Source: an uncultured Alphaproteobacteria bacterium (GTDB taxonomy: Bacteria > Pseudomonadota > Alphaproteobacteria > Micropepsales > Micropepsaceae). From it: DNA of 64,000 nt. The position numbers and the translations under genes are program-made. Positions 15,683-24,485 of this stretch are shown in pieces; position 1 is the first letter of the stretch, and the number at the start of each line of letters is the position of its first letter. The notes beneath the pieces are model-generated. The model was not told the origin of the DNA. It made no database searches and saw nothing but the letters and a program-made list of their open reading frames with translations. The stretch spans positions 1-64,000 of the forward strand of contig CADEFU010000001.1 in the NCBI GenBank assembly GCA_902826695.1. Direction: 5' to 3'.

Positions 15683-16603
15683 ATGGCAGGTATTGAACCG
15701 GGAGCGCTCGCGCTCCCCGAGGTGAGCAGAAGGCAAGGCCGGACGAACCCGTTCCTTCCGCTTCTTAAGGATCGCAAGCGCGACAGCAGCGCCGCCAGTC
15801 ACCCAAGACCACGCCATGTACGCCGTCATCGAAGCATCTGGATCTCGGATATTCATCTGGGCACGCGCGGCTGCAAAGCGGATCTGCTCCTCGATTTCCT
15901 GAAGCACAACGAGTGCGAGCTGCTCTATCTCGTCGGCGACATTATCGACGGCTGGCGTCTCTCGCGGGCGTGGTACTGGCATCCGAGCCACAATGCCGTC
16001 ATCGACGAAGTCCTGCGCAAGGCTGCTGCCGGAACGCGTGTGATCTACGTCCCCGGAAATCACGACGAGGTGCTCAGGGACTACGTCGGCCATCGCCTGG
16101 CCGGCGTGGAGGTTACGTACGAGGCCATTCACGAGACCGCGGACGGGCGCAAGTTGCTCGTCATGCACGGCGACCACTTCGACGGTGTCGTCACCTATGC
16201 GCGCTGGCTGGCGGTTGCGGGCGACCGCGCGTATGCGTTGGCACTGCGCTTGAACGACGTGTTGGCCCGGGTCCGCCGGCAGTTCGGCATGCCTTACTGG
16301 TCGTTGTCGCAGTGGCTGAAAATGCGGGTCAAGAACGCGGTCGAGTATATCAGCCGTTTCGAAGACGCGGTGTCGCGCGAAGCCGAACGGCGCGGCGTGG
16401 ACGGCGTGGTGTGCGGCCACATCCACAAAGCGGAGATGCGGCGTGTCGGCCGTATCCTCTACTGCAACGACGGCGATTGGGTCGAAAGTTGTACCGCTCT
16501 TTCCGAAGACCGGAATGGAAATCTCGCCATCGTGTACTGGGCTGACGAAGTGGCTGAGCTTGCGCGCAGGCCGGCTTCGGCTGCCCTGCAAGCCGCAGAA
16601 TAG
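15683..16603 (+). CDS. LpxH-like metallophosphoesterase (UDP-2,3-diacylglucosamine pyrophosphatase family)
   Basis: The 306-residue protein has all calcineurin-type metal motifs: SDIHLG (55-60), GDIID (85-89), GNHDE (125-129), HGDHFD (162-167) and GHIHKAE (245-251). It also has NDGDWVESC, seen in the alphaproteobacterial LpxH-like group. Members cleave UDP-2,3-diacylglucosamine to lipid X or act on related pyrophosphates. The first ~50 residues are basic and not conserved-looking, so the true start may be further in. The glycosyltransferase follows after nine bases, and the pair is probably one operon serving envelope glycolipid synthesis; that role is inferred. Confidence 0.85.
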   Translation: MAGIEPGALALPEVSRRQGRTNPFLPLLKDRKRDSSAASHPRPRHVRRHRSIWISDIHLGTRGCKADLLLDFLKHNECELLYLVGDIIDGWRLSRAWYWHPSHNAVIDEVLRKAAAGTRVIYVPGNHDEVLRDYVGHRLAGVEVTYEAIHETADGRKLLVMHGDHFDGVVTYARWLAVAGDRAYALALRLNDVLARVRRQFGMPYWSLSQWLKMRVKNAVEYISRFEDAVSREAERRGVDGVVCGHIHKAEMRRVGRILYCNDGDWVESCTALSEDRNGNLAIVYWADEVAELARRPASAALQAAE

Positions 16604-16612
16604 GAGGCACGC

Positions 16613-17674
16613 ATGCGCATCTTGATCGCAACGGACGCCTGGGATCCGCAGGTGAACGGCGTCGTGCGTACGCTGAAGGCGACGGCGCGGGAATTGGAAG
16701 CGCGCGGGCATGACGTGCGCTTCATCACCCCGGATGGCTTCACGACCGTACCGATGCCGACATACCCCGAGGTTCGGCTCGCCCTCTTTGCCAAGGCGCG
16801 CATCGCCGACGTCATCTCGACGTTCATGCCCGACGCCATCCATATCGCGACCGAAGGTCCGATCGGGCTTGGCGCGCGGCAGGTCTGCGTTGAACGAGGA
16901 CTTCCGTTCACGACGTCGTTTCACACCCGCTTCCCGGAATATATCGAAGCGCGTATCGCCTTGCCGTCGTCGTGGACCTACGGGCTTGTGCGCTGGTTTC
17001 ATCAGGCGGCGTCGCGGACCATGGTGGCAACGGCAAGCCTTGAGCATGAGTTGCGGGGGCGCGGCTTTACCAATCTGTGCGCCTGGTCGCGCGGCGTCGA
17101 TACGAATTTGTTCAAACCGGGCGCGAAGTCCCTGTTCGATCTGCCGCGCCCGATCAGCCTTTACGTCGGTCGCGTTGCCGTTGAGAAGAACATCGACGCA
17201 TTCCTGGCGCTCGATCTGCCAGGAACCAAGGTTGTCGTTGGTGACGGCCCGCAGCTGGCCGAACTCAGGGCCCGATTTCCGGGCGTGCACTTCGCCGGGG
17301 CCCGGTTCGGCCAGGATCTTGCTGCACACTATGCAGCAAGCGACGTTTTCGTCTTCCCGTCGCGCACGGATACGTTCGGCCTCGTGATGCTTGAGGCGCT
17401 CGCATGCGGCGTCCCCGTGGCGGCGTTCCCGGTGCAGGGCCCGCGTGACGTGCTGGAGCGCGGCGCCGGCGCGGGTGTGCTGGACGAATGCTTGAAGTCG
17501 GCGGTCGAAAGGGCCCTGACGTTGAGCCCTCAGCGATGCCGCCAGTATGCGCTCCAGTACTCATGGGGTGCCTGTACCAACCAGTTTCTCGACAACCTCG
17601 AGACTTCGCTCCTGTCCCGGCAGCAAACGCGTCAGCTTGGGACGGGTTCGGCTGAGGTGCGGCCGGCGGCTTGA
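16613..17674 (+). CDS. Glycosyltransferase, GT4 type
   Basis: The 353-residue protein is a GT-B glycosyltransferase of family 4. The N-terminal Rossmann half begins MRILIATDAWDPQVNGVVRT, typical of the mannosyltransferase/glucosyltransferase branch, and has TSFHTRFPEY. The C-terminal half carries SLYVGRVAVEKN, VVGDGP and the nucleotide-sugar motif PSRTDTFGLVMLEALACG with its E-x7-E type pattern. It would transfer a sugar from a nucleotide sugar to a lipid or glycan at the cytoplasmic face of the membrane. GGAGGCACGC precedes the ATG. It is paired with the LpxH-like gene. Confidence 0.87.
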   Translation: MRILIATDAWDPQVNGVVRTLKATARELEARGHDVRFITPDGFTTVPMPTYPEVRLALFAKARIADVISTFMPDAIHIATEGPIGLGARQVCVERGLPFTTSFHTRFPEYIEARIALPSSWTYGLVRWFHQAASRTMVATASLEHELRGRGFTNLCAWSRGVDTNLFKPGAKSLFDLPRPISLYVGRVAVEKNIDAFLALDLPGTKVVVGDGPQLAELRARFPGVHFAGARFGQDLAAHYAASDVFVFPSRTDTFGLVMLEALACGVPVAAFPVQGPRDVLERGAGAGVLDECLKSAVERALTLSPQRCRQYALQYSWGACTNQFLDNLETSLLSRQQTRQLGTGSAEVRPAA

Positions 17675-17838
17675 AGGCATGCGCGGCAAGACCGGGCGGA
17701 TGCTACCCACCTGCAGGATCGGCCGCAGCGCGCTTTCGGCGCTCCCTTGATCGTAGGCGTTTCATGACCTGCAAGGTAATTGCGGGGCTGCCGGCGCCGC
17801 CGTAGCTATGCCGTCGAACTTGAGAGAGGGAAGCCCAC

Positions 17839-18180
17839 ATGAACGTTTTGCGTTTGGTCTTGGCCGCGCACTTGGCGGCGCTGACGGTCTATACCGCGAT
17901 GGTGATCGAGAACCATGGTATGACCCTGATGCCCGTGTTTTTCGGCGATATAGTCACGATGGCGTGGCCCGGGCAGTTCAACCTCGACTTCATGGGGTTC
18001 TTGATCTTGTCGGCGCTCTGGACGGCGTGGCGCAACGCGTTCTCGGGGCTTGGGCTCTTGCTCGCGGTCGTCGCGCTTTTCGGGGGCATGATGTTCCTAT
18101 CGATCTATCTCCTGATTCTTTCGTTCAGCGCGCGCAGCATTCCTGAGATTCTGTTGGGCAACGCCGCGCGGAGCGCATAG
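17839..18180 (+). CDS. Small membrane protein, 113 residues
   Basis: Three hydrophobic segments (around residues 3-22, 50-65 and 70-95) make up most of the protein. GAGAGAGGGAAG precedes the ATG. No family is recognised. The next gene begins 19 bases downstream, so the two may be co-transcribed. Confidence 0.7.
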   Translation: MNVLRLVLAAHLAALTVYTAMVIENHGMTLMPVFFGDIVTMAWPGQFNLDFMGFLILSALWTAWRNAFSGLGLLLAVVALFGGMMFLSIYLLILSFSARSIPEILLGNAARSA

Positions 18181-18199
18181 CGAGAAGGAGGTGGTCACC

Positions 18200-18589
18200 A
18201 TGTCTGCATCGTCACAGTCGCCGGCCGACGTCGCCCGGCAGTTCATGAAGCTGATGGAGCCGCTCGACTATGACGCGGCCTTGAAGCTCGTCTCGTCCAA
18301 GGTCGAGTACGTCAATCCGCCGCCGATCGGTACGGTGCGGGGACCGGCCGGTATCCGCGCGGTGCTCGAGCCGTTCTTTGCGCCGACGCTCGAGAACGAG
18401 TTCAAGATCGTGCGCGCGTCCGCTTCGGGGCCGGTCGTCTTTTTGGAGCGCGTAGACCGGCATCGCCTCGCCGACAAATGGGTCGAGCTGCCCGTGACCG
18501 GCGTTTTCGAGGTGCATGACGGGTTGATCACGTACTGGCGCGACTATTTCGACGCCGCCACGATCATGTCGCAGTGGCCGAGAGGCTGA
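18200..18589 (+). CDS. Limonene-1,2-epoxide hydrolase-like protein (SnoaL-like fold)
   Basis: The 129-residue protein looks like a limonene-1,2-epoxide hydrolase-type cone-shaped alpha+beta barrel. FLERVDRHRL (residues 81-90) supplies the Arg and Asp, and WRDYFD (113-118) the second Asp, of the Asp-Arg-Asp catalytic set of that family. The start is fixed by AAGGAGG nine bases before the ATG at 18200; the GTG at 18191 is too close to it. Substrate unknown. Confidence 0.78.
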   Translation: MSASSQSPADVARQFMKLMEPLDYDAALKLVSSKVEYVNPPPIGTVRGPAGIRAVLEPFFAPTLENEFKIVRASASGPVVFLERVDRHRLADKWVELPVTGVFEVHDGLITYWRDYFDAATIMSQWPRG

Positions 18590-18756
18590 CGTTGCCAGGA
18601 ATGTTCTGTCATTGTTCTCGCCCAAGCTCTTGCCTCGATTCCCTGGCCGGTTGAATTGTGTGTTTGTCAGGCAACGGGCGGCGTTCACCTGGTGTTAGGC
18701 GGCTTTCCCGATTGTTGGAGTCGAGGCATTATTTGTTTGGTTGCAGGAGAATCCAA

Positions 18757-19305
18757 ATGACCACGCGCACGCGTCTTGCTCTTACCGTTTCGTTCTTAGC
18801 TTTGGGCGCGGCGGCGTCGGCCGCGACTGCGGCGGAGGGCCTCCAGTTCTATGCCGGGTTGGGGATCGAGTACGGCGACGCGGAATCGACGTTTGGCGAC
18901 AATAGCGAGCTGTGGGCAGGATCGGTGTTCGGCGGGGCTCGGTACACCTTCCCGGGCAACTTTTTCATCGGTGCCGAGGGTGAGGCCTCGCTGTTCTCGA
19001 GTTGGGAACCCACCTTTGTCGGAGAGGTCGATCGCATTTGGCGGTTGCGCGGCCGGCTCGGCTACGATTTCGGTCAGGTCGCCTTGTTCGGTGCGGTCGG
19101 CGGCGTGTGGGTTGACGGCTCAATTGCCGGGGCTCCGTTCGCCGATTCTGCGGATGGCCTGACCTATGGCGGTGGCATCGACTACGCCGTCAGCGAAAAG
19201 TTCGATTTGCGCCTTGAAGTCATTCGCGACGAGACGGAACTGACCGACGGTAGTTACGAGTGGGACAACACGTCTGTGCGCGCCGGTGCGGTAATCAAGT
19301 TCTAG
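18757..19305 (+). CDS. Outer-membrane beta-barrel protein
   Basis: The 182-residue product has a clear signal peptide (about residues 1-27, ending in AATAAEG). It then shows alternating hydrophobic strands with aromatic girdle residues (LQFYAGLGIEYGD, GGARYTFPGNFFIGAEGE, IWRLRGRLGYDFGQ), ending in VRAGAVIKF with the terminal phenylalanine expected of BAM substrates. Size and pattern fit an eight-stranded OmpA/opacity-type barrel. GCAGGAG precedes the ATG. Function unknown. Confidence 0.82.
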   Translation: MTTRTRLALTVSFLALGAAASAATAAEGLQFYAGLGIEYGDAESTFGDNSELWAGSVFGGARYTFPGNFFIGAEGEASLFSSWEPTFVGEVDRIWRLRGRLGYDFGQVALFGAVGGVWVDGSIAGAPFADSADGLTYGGGIDYAVSEKFDLRLEVIRDETELTDGSYEWDNTSVRAGAVIKF

Positions 19306-19318
19306 CCGAGTCTTTCTG

Positions 19319-20719
19319 TTGAGGTTCAACAACCTCCTGGCGGAAGCCTTCGCACGCCATGCGAAGGCACCGGCTTTGTTGACGCAAGATGGCCAGATCC
19401 TCACGTTCGAGCGGCTCGAACGAACGGTAGCCGTGTTCGCAACGCGGCTTCGCGACGAAGGCGTCATGCCCGGCCAGTGCATTGCCGTCGTAACCGACAA
19501 CAACGCCGTGCGCATCGCCCTGTTCCTCGCGCTCTCGCGGCTTGGGGCCGATACGGCGTTGGTGCAAGCACCCGGGCCGCTCGCCGCGTGCGGGCAGAAG
19601 ATCGACGCGGTGGTCCGCTTTGCCGAGCAAGGCGCCGGCGGCGTTCAGCGTTCGATCATTTTCTCGCAAGACTGGCTGAACGGGACGCCCGACCCCTTGC
19701 TCAAGATTCAAGAGTCCGGCGCGATGATCGTGTCCACGTCGGGGTCTACCGGGGCGCCGCGCTATATCCGGATGCCTCCGCAGACCTACGTTGATTTGGA
19801 GGCGTATCTCTACGAAGGGGTGAGCGAGAGCATCGGGACTGTGATGTCGTCCATTCCGGTGACCGCGCCGTTTTCCATCTGCATGATGATACGTGCGTTC
19901 CGGCGCGGGCACGGGTTTTCCGGTATGCGGCCGACGGGCGCGGAGACGCTGCGCGAGGCCCAGCGCTTTGGCGTGTGCGAAATGATGCTGACGCCGCTCG
20001 CACTGGCCGAGCTCGTTGCTGCAGCTGAGGCGGGCGCGCCCAAAGGCGACCTCTTGCGGATTGTCGTGTTCGGCGCGGTCGCCGAAGGCCCGTTGCTGTC
20101 GCGGGCCGAGAAGGCGTTTGGTACCGGCGTCTATGTCTGCAACGGTGCATCGGAGAGCGGGCAGACATCGTTCGGGCGGTTCGACGCTTCGACCTATGTC
20201 TCGGGTTGGTGCGGGCAACCCACCAAGACGACTGGGCTTCGCATTGGGGACGGCTCGGCGCCTGGTGAGAGCGGGCGGCTTTATCTGCGTCCGCCGTTTG
20301 CAGGCTTCTGCAGCGGCTATATCGGCGGGCCTCCGGTTTACGATGCGGACGGCTGGTTCGACACGGGCGATATCGCGCGCGTCCTGCCGGACGGCGCGCT
20401 TCTCGTGGAAGGCCGCGTGGACAATCTGATCAATCTCGGCGGCTCCAAATACGCCGCGGAGCGCATCGAGGCGCTGGTCGCCCAAATGCCAGGCGTAGAC
20501 ATTTGCGCGGCAACGCGCGTTGTTCCGGCCAGCGGTCTTGCGCCCGAACTTGGGATCGCGGTGGTCGCCGGTTCGGGCTTCGATGCCGAGCGCACGCTGG
20601 CCCATGTGGCATCGAAGATTCGCACGGCCGCGAAGATGCGGATCGTCGTGTGTCCGAAGCTGCCAATGCTTGCATCAGGCAAGATCGACCGCAGCGCGCT
20701 TGCCGCGCTGTTTGGCTGA
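19319..20719 (+). CDS. AMP-forming acyl-CoA synthetase / adenylating ligase family
   Basis: The 466-residue protein is a member of the ANL adenylating superfamily, which activates carboxylic acids as acyl-AMP. Motifs are STSGSTGAPR (the P-loop-like motif), NGASESGQ (motif A5 region), DGWFDTGDIARVLPDG (A7/A8 hinge) and a C-terminal SGKIDR with the catalytic lysine. It is shorter than ordinary acyl-CoA synthetases (500-550) and the substrate pocket is unusual. The start is a TTG (MRFNNLLAEAF) with no strong ribosome binding site. Substrate unknown; no carrier protein gene is nearby. Confidence 0.82.
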   Translation: MRFNNLLAEAFARHAKAPALLTQDGQILTFERLERTVAVFATRLRDEGVMPGQCIAVVTDNNAVRIALFLALSRLGADTALVQAPGPLAACGQKIDAVVRFAEQGAGGVQRSIIFSQDWLNGTPDPLLKIQESGAMIVSTSGSTGAPRYIRMPPQTYVDLEAYLYEGVSESIGTVMSSIPVTAPFSICMMIRAFRRGHGFSGMRPTGAETLREAQRFGVCEMMLTPLALAELVAAAEAGAPKGDLLRIVVFGAVAEGPLLSRAEKAFGTGVYVCNGASESGQTSFGRFDASTYVSGWCGQPTKTTGLRIGDGSAPGESGRLYLRPPFAGFCSGYIGGPPVYDADGWFDTGDIARVLPDGALLVEGRVDNLINLGGSKYAAERIEALVAQMPGVDICAATRVVPASGLAPELGIAVVAGSGFDAERTLAHVASKIRTAAKMRIVVCPKLPMLASGKIDRSALAALFG

Positions 20720-20723
20720 GTGC

Positions 20724-21401
20724 TCAAGCGGGGCTCAAAACCATCACGTTGACGTGGGTGCGCAGCTCGAAGCCGAGTTTTTCGTAAAGGCGAATTGCGG
20801 GCGCGTTGCTTGCGTAGGCGTGGAGTATCGGCGTTTCGCCACGCGCCATGATCTGCGTGGCGACTGTGCGTGAGAGTAGGGCGGCGTAGCTTTTGCCGCG
20901 GTGTGCGGGGTCGGTGCAGACGCCGCTGACCTCGGTGTAGCCGGGGAGCTTCAGGCGCTCGCCGGCCATTGCGACGAGATGGCCATCGACTTTGACACCC
21001 CAAAACGTTCCGAGTTCGTGCGTGCGGGCGAAGAATGGGCCGGGCTGGGTCGCGGTTGCGAGCGCCAGCATCGCAGGCGCGTCGGCAGCGGTGAGGCGCT
21101 CGACCGGCGGTGCGGGATCGCGTGGAATGACTTTGCGCGCGACCATCTGCACGCCAAGCATGGTCGCTTGGGCGGCAGTGCCGGGCGGGGTGGGGATCTC
21201 GCCCGCTTGCAACAGACCAACGGGGCCATGCTCGCGCACGAGGCTTGCGAGATCGGCGAGGGACGGGTCCGTGTCGTCGATCGTGGCGGCGAAGATGCCT
21301 ACGTCAGCCTCAAGGCGACGGGCGCGCGCTGTGCCGATCGCGAAGGCCGATTGGCGGCCGGCGAGTGCGTGCCAAATCGGGCGATCGAGCGGTTCGGTCA
21401 C
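20724..21401 (-). CDS. GNAT-family N-acetyltransferase
   Basis: The 225-residue protein has the acetyl-CoA-binding motif in its second half (EVSGVCTDPAHRGKSYAALL), followed by the beta-bulge strand ILHAYASNAPAIRLYEKLGF, both typical of GNAT enzymes of the FR47 type. The N-terminal 100 residues are a poorly conserved lobe. It starts at a GTG that overlaps the sulfatase stop as GTGA, so it is the last gene of the SMP-30/sulfatase/GNAT unit. Acceptor unknown. Confidence 0.83.
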   Translation of the reverse strand: MTEPLDRPIWHALAGRQSAFAIGTARARRLEADVGIFAATIDDTDPSLADLASLVREHGPVGLLQAGEIPTPPGTAAQATMLGVQMVARKVIPRDPAPPVERLTAADAPAMLALATATQPGPFFARTHELGTFWGVKVDGHLVAMAGERLKLPGYTEVSGVCTDPAHRGKSYAALLSRTVATQIMARGETPILHAYASNAPAIRLYEKLGFELRTHVNVMVLSPA

Positions 21402-22909
21402 TGCAGCCCAAGCCGTGCAAATTGTTCGGGAGGGGCGTCCACCTCGCGCAGTGCAGCGTGCAGCATTTCGGTCATGCGCTTTTCGTGAGCGGTGCCTTGG
21501 TGTTCTTCGGTTTCCGACGGGTCGTTGCCGGTGTCGAACAGGCGGTTGACGTTGTCTTCGGCGCGCGCCCAGGCCCAGAAGGGGAGTGCGTCGGCCGCGG
21601 TCCAGACTTGCTTGATGACGGGGACCTTGCTGCCGGGCATGCGGGCAAGTGTGGCGCGGTCGTCGGGAAGCGGGAGTTCTTGCTCGCGCGGGAGCACGTG
21701 GGTCGGCATCGTGGACCAGCGGTTCGAATACATCGCGAGCGGCTCGTTCTTAGACGCCGGCGCGCGTACGTATTTCCAGCGGCCGTCGGTGATGTGGACT
21801 TGGCGACCCCAGACGCCCATGAGCGTGTAGTCGCGCACAGAGGCGGCTGTGCCGTCGATCAGCGGAAGAAGGGAGCGGCCGTGCGTGCGCTGGCGCATCG
21901 TGACACCGAAGACGTCGGCAAGCGTGGCGTGAAGGTCAACGCTGGTGGTGAGCGCGTCGATGCCGCGCTGCTGTTGGCCGGGCCAGGCAATGAGCAGCGG
22001 GATCCGGCCCAGCGTGTCGTAGATCGGGACGCCGGGCTTGCCCCAAATGTCCTTCTCACCCAGGTAGTGGCCGTGATCGGTGCAGAGGATGACCGCCGTG
22101 TTGGCCCACAGGTTGTTGCGCTCGATCGCATCGAGCACGCGGCCGAGCCAAGCGTCGATCATGGTCAGCTTCGCGCCGTACTGTGCGCGGATCTGATGGG
22201 CTTGACGGTTTGTGAGGATGCCCTTTTCGACGGCGCCGCTCATATAGGGCGGCCAGATGAGGTGCGGGCCTTCCCACTCTGCGTCGTACATCTTCGCGTA
22301 TGGCGCGGGCGTGTCGAACGGTTCGTGCGGGTCGAACTCGTCGACGAACAGCATGAAGCGTTTGTGATGGCCGGCGTTCTCGTCGATCCATCGCGTCGTC
22401 GCGGCCATCGTGCGAGGGCCGGGGAAGTCTTCCTCGCCGCGAAACCAACCGCGCGAGTCGTCGTAGGGTATGTGGTTACGGCCAAACGTCGGCGCGCCTG
22501 TCCAGCTGGGGTCCGGGCGCGTCTTCCACGGGTCGCCTTCGTGGCCGCGCTGGTAGTCCCAGGCTTTGAAGTCCACGTGGTAGTTCTCGCCGCCTGTTTC
22601 GAAGAGGTGCGGGTGATCGGAGATCAACTGCGTGGCGATGCCGGCACGACGCAGCGGGTAGGTGATTGCGTCTTCCCAGATCTCGACCGAACCCCATGGG
22701 CGCCAGAGGAAGTCCCAGGCGCCACAGAGGATGTCGTGGCGCGCAGGCATGCAGGGCAGGGAGCCGACGTAGTGCTTCGTGAACCGTAGTGAGCGCGCTG
22801 CGAGGCGGTCGATGTTTGGGGTCGCGAACTCCGTGCCTCCATAAGCGCCCAGCATGTGCCGGTTCAAGCTGTCGAGCAGAAGGACGATGACGTTGTCTGG
22901 GCGGTTCAT
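21398..22909 (-). CDS. Sulfatase (Cys-type, formylglycine-dependent)
   Basis: The 503-residue protein is an alkaline-phosphatase-superfamily sulfatase. LPCMPARHD contains the Cys-x-Pro-x-Arg signature at residues 53-57, where the cysteine is converted to formylglycine. LLLDSLNRH near the N-terminus and CTDHGHYLGEKD supply metal ligands. There is no signal peptide, so it would act in the cytoplasm, and the window has no formylglycine-generating enzyme. It would release sulfate from a sulfated organic compound. It lies between an SMP-30-type hydrolase and a GNAT gene on the same strand. Confidence 0.88.
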   Translation of the reverse strand: MNRPDNVIVLLLDSLNRHMLGAYGGTEFATPNIDRLAARSLRFTKHYVGSLPCMPARHDILCGAWDFLWRPWGSVEIWEDAITYPLRRAGIATQLISDHPHLFETGGENYHVDFKAWDYQRGHEGDPWKTRPDPSWTGAPTFGRNHIPYDDSRGWFRGEEDFPGPRTMAATTRWIDENAGHHKRFMLFVDEFDPHEPFDTPAPYAKMYDAEWEGPHLIWPPYMSGAVEKGILTNRQAHQIRAQYGAKLTMIDAWLGRVLDAIERNNLWANTAVILCTDHGHYLGEKDIWGKPGVPIYDTLGRIPLLIAWPGQQQRGIDALTTSVDLHATLADVFGVTMRQRTHGRSLLPLIDGTAASVRDYTLMGVWGRQVHITDGRWKYVRAPASKNEPLAMYSNRWSTMPTHVLPREQELPLPDDRATLARMPGSKVPVIKQVWTAADALPFWAWARAEDNVNRLFDTGNDPSETEEHQGTAHEKRMTEMLHAALREVDAPPEQFARLGLQ

Positions 22910-22918
22910 GTTGATACT

Positions 22919-23791
22919 TCAGTTGCGGAAGGATGAGACGGGGAGGCCGCGCACGCCTGGCTTGAACGCGAATAGGCTGCCGGCGAGCGGGGCTTTTGCT
23001 TTGGTCGCGTCGTCGAGGCCGATCGCAGCGGACGTGACGTAGAGCGTGTCGAGGTTCGCTCCGCCGAAAGCGCAGCTTGTGAGTTGCGGCACCGGCATGC
23101 GCACGACGCGATCGACAACACCGTTTGGTGTGAAGCGCGTAAGGCGCCAGCCGCCCCAGTGGGCGAGCCAGATGCAGCCTTCTGCATCGACGCACAAGCC
23201 GTCGGGATAGCCGTCTCTCTCAGGGATCTCGGCAAAGACGCGCTCGCGTGTAGGGTTGCCGTCCGAAAGGTCGTAGTCGAAAGCCCAGATGATGCGGCGA
23301 ACCGTTTCGACGAAGTACATCGTCCGGCCGTCGGGGCCCCAGCCGAGGCCGTTCGAGAGGTTGATGTTGTCACGCATGCGGGTGGGCGCGCGCAGATTCT
23401 CGAAGCGATAGAGGCGGCCGGAGGCGGCTTTCTCATCGTCGTCCATCGTGCCGGCCCACAGGCGGCCGGCGGCATCGCATTTGGCGTCGTTGAAGCGGTT
23501 TGTTGGAATGTCGGCGTCAGGGGCTGCGTGCAATTCGAAGCGGGTGAAGGATTTGTCCGTTGTGTAGACGCCGCTCTTGGCCAGCGCGACGAAGCCGCCT
23601 TGGGCACGCGGGATGAGGGCGCCGATCCGCTCGGGCGCAGGCCAGCTTTGCGCGGTGCCGCTGCCCGCTTCGTAGCGGAAAAATCTGAGGCCCTTGATGT
23701 CGATCCAATAAAGCGCCTGCTCTTGCGGCAGCCAGATCGGACCTTCGCCAACCAGTGCGCTTTCGCGATGGACTGCTTCGATGGAGGTCAT
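22919..23791 (-). CDS. SMP-30/gluconolactonase/LRE-family lactonase
   Basis: The 290-residue protein is a six-bladed propeller of the SMP-30 family, which opens sugar lactones with a divalent metal. GEGPIW supplies the Glu ligand near residue 16. NRFNDAKCDAAGRLWAGTM, NLSNGLGWGPDG and YPDGLCVDAEGCIWLAHW are the family's conserved stretches with the Asn and Asp ligands. The start could also be the ATG at 23803. It is the first gene of the unit with the sulfatase, so the pair may degrade a sulfated sugar; this is inferred. Confidence 0.87.
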   Translation of the reverse strand: MTSIEAVHRESALVGEGPIWLPQEQALYWIDIKGLRFFRYEAGSGTAQSWPAPERIGALIPRAQGGFVALAKSGVYTTDKSFTRFELHAAPDADIPTNRFNDAKCDAAGRLWAGTMDDDEKAASGRLYRFENLRAPTRMRDNINLSNGLGWGPDGRTMYFVETVRRIIWAFDYDLSDGNPTRERVFAEIPERDGYPDGLCVDAEGCIWLAHWGGWRLTRFTPNGVVDRVVRMPVPQLTSCAFGGANLDTLYVTSAAIGLDDATKAKAPLAGSLFAFKPGVRGLPVSSFRN

Positions 23792-23845
23792 GGTGCTAAA
23801 CATGCCCTTCGTAGCTAAGGTGTGGCAACAGGGAGCTGATGCGAA

Positions 23846-24202
23846 ATGGCGGCCGGCAAGGTCATGATCTACGGAATCAAGAACTGCGACACGATGAAGA
23901 AAGCGCGGGCGTGGCTTGATGCGCACAAGGTTGCTTACGTGTTCCACGACTACAAAACCGAGGGGGTCGCGCGCGCGGACTTGGAGCGCTGGGAGAGCGT
24001 CGCCGGCTGGGAAGTTTTGCTGAACCGGGCGGGCACAACATTTCGCGCGCTTCCGGAACAGATGAAGGCGGGGTTGACGGCAAAGAAGGCGATAGCGTTG
24101 ATGCTCGAGCAACCGTCCATGATCAAGCGGCCGGTGCTGGTGGCGGGGCAGCGCCTGTTGGTCGGCTTCAAGCCGGAGCAGTATGCGGCTGAATTCGGGT
24201 GA
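23846..24202 (+). CDS. ArsC/Spx-family reductase-like protein (YffB type)
   Basis: The 118-residue thioredoxin-fold protein has GIKNCDTMKKARAWL, the signature of the YffB branch of the ArsC family, where the cysteine is followed by DTxKKA. VLLNRAGTTFRAL and KRPVLVAGQRLLVGF are further conserved parts. These proteins are thought to be glutathione-dependent reductases rather than true arsenate reductases. It starts a three-gene plus-strand unit with a membrane protein and a DCC-family protein. Confidence 0.85.
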   Translation: MAAGKVMIYGIKNCDTMKKARAWLDAHKVAYVFHDYKTEGVARADLERWESVAGWEVLLNRAGTTFRALPEQMKAGLTAKKAIALMLEQPSMIKRPVLVAGQRLLVGFKPEQYAAEFG

Positions 24203-24485
24203 CGCGATGCTTTCGATGACACATGCGGCGCTTGCCCTGGGCTTGGTTGCGCTCATCTACTTTGCGGTCAGGGTCGCGCGCATGCCGCGTTCGGTGCCGT
24301 TCGTGGTCGCGTATCTAGTATTCGTGGTGGTGTTGGTGGGCGGCGGAATCGCGGCTTTCATCGGCACCAGTTGGCTGGCGGTGGCGCTTCGGTTGGGCAA
24401 GGAAGCGGCGCTTGGCTTTACGTTCGGCCTGACGACGGTGAGCCTGTTCTTTCTGTGGTGGGTGGCGCGCCGTGCGATCCGCTGA
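24183..24485 (+). CDS. Small membrane protein
   Basis: About 100 residues with three hydrophobic segments. The frame overlaps the end of the ArsC-like gene by 20 bases if it starts at 24183. The ATG at 24207, just after that gene's stop and preceded by GGGTGA, is an alternative that gives 92 residues. No family recognised. Confidence 0.6.
   Translation: MRLNSGDAMLSMTHAALALGLVALIYFAVRVARMPRSVPFVVAYLVFVVVLVGGGIAAFIGTSWLAVALRLGKEAALGFTFGLTTVSLFFLWWVARRAIR

Noticed and set aside
15596-17329. 577-codon open frame on the minus strand
   Set aside because: It is antisense to the LpxH-like and glycosyltransferase genes, both with full motif sets, and its translation is Arg/His-rich low-information sequence typical of GC-rich shadows.
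21245-22789. 514-codon open frame on the plus strand
   Set aside because: It is antisense to the sulfatase, whose motifs are clear. The composition is that of a shadow frame.
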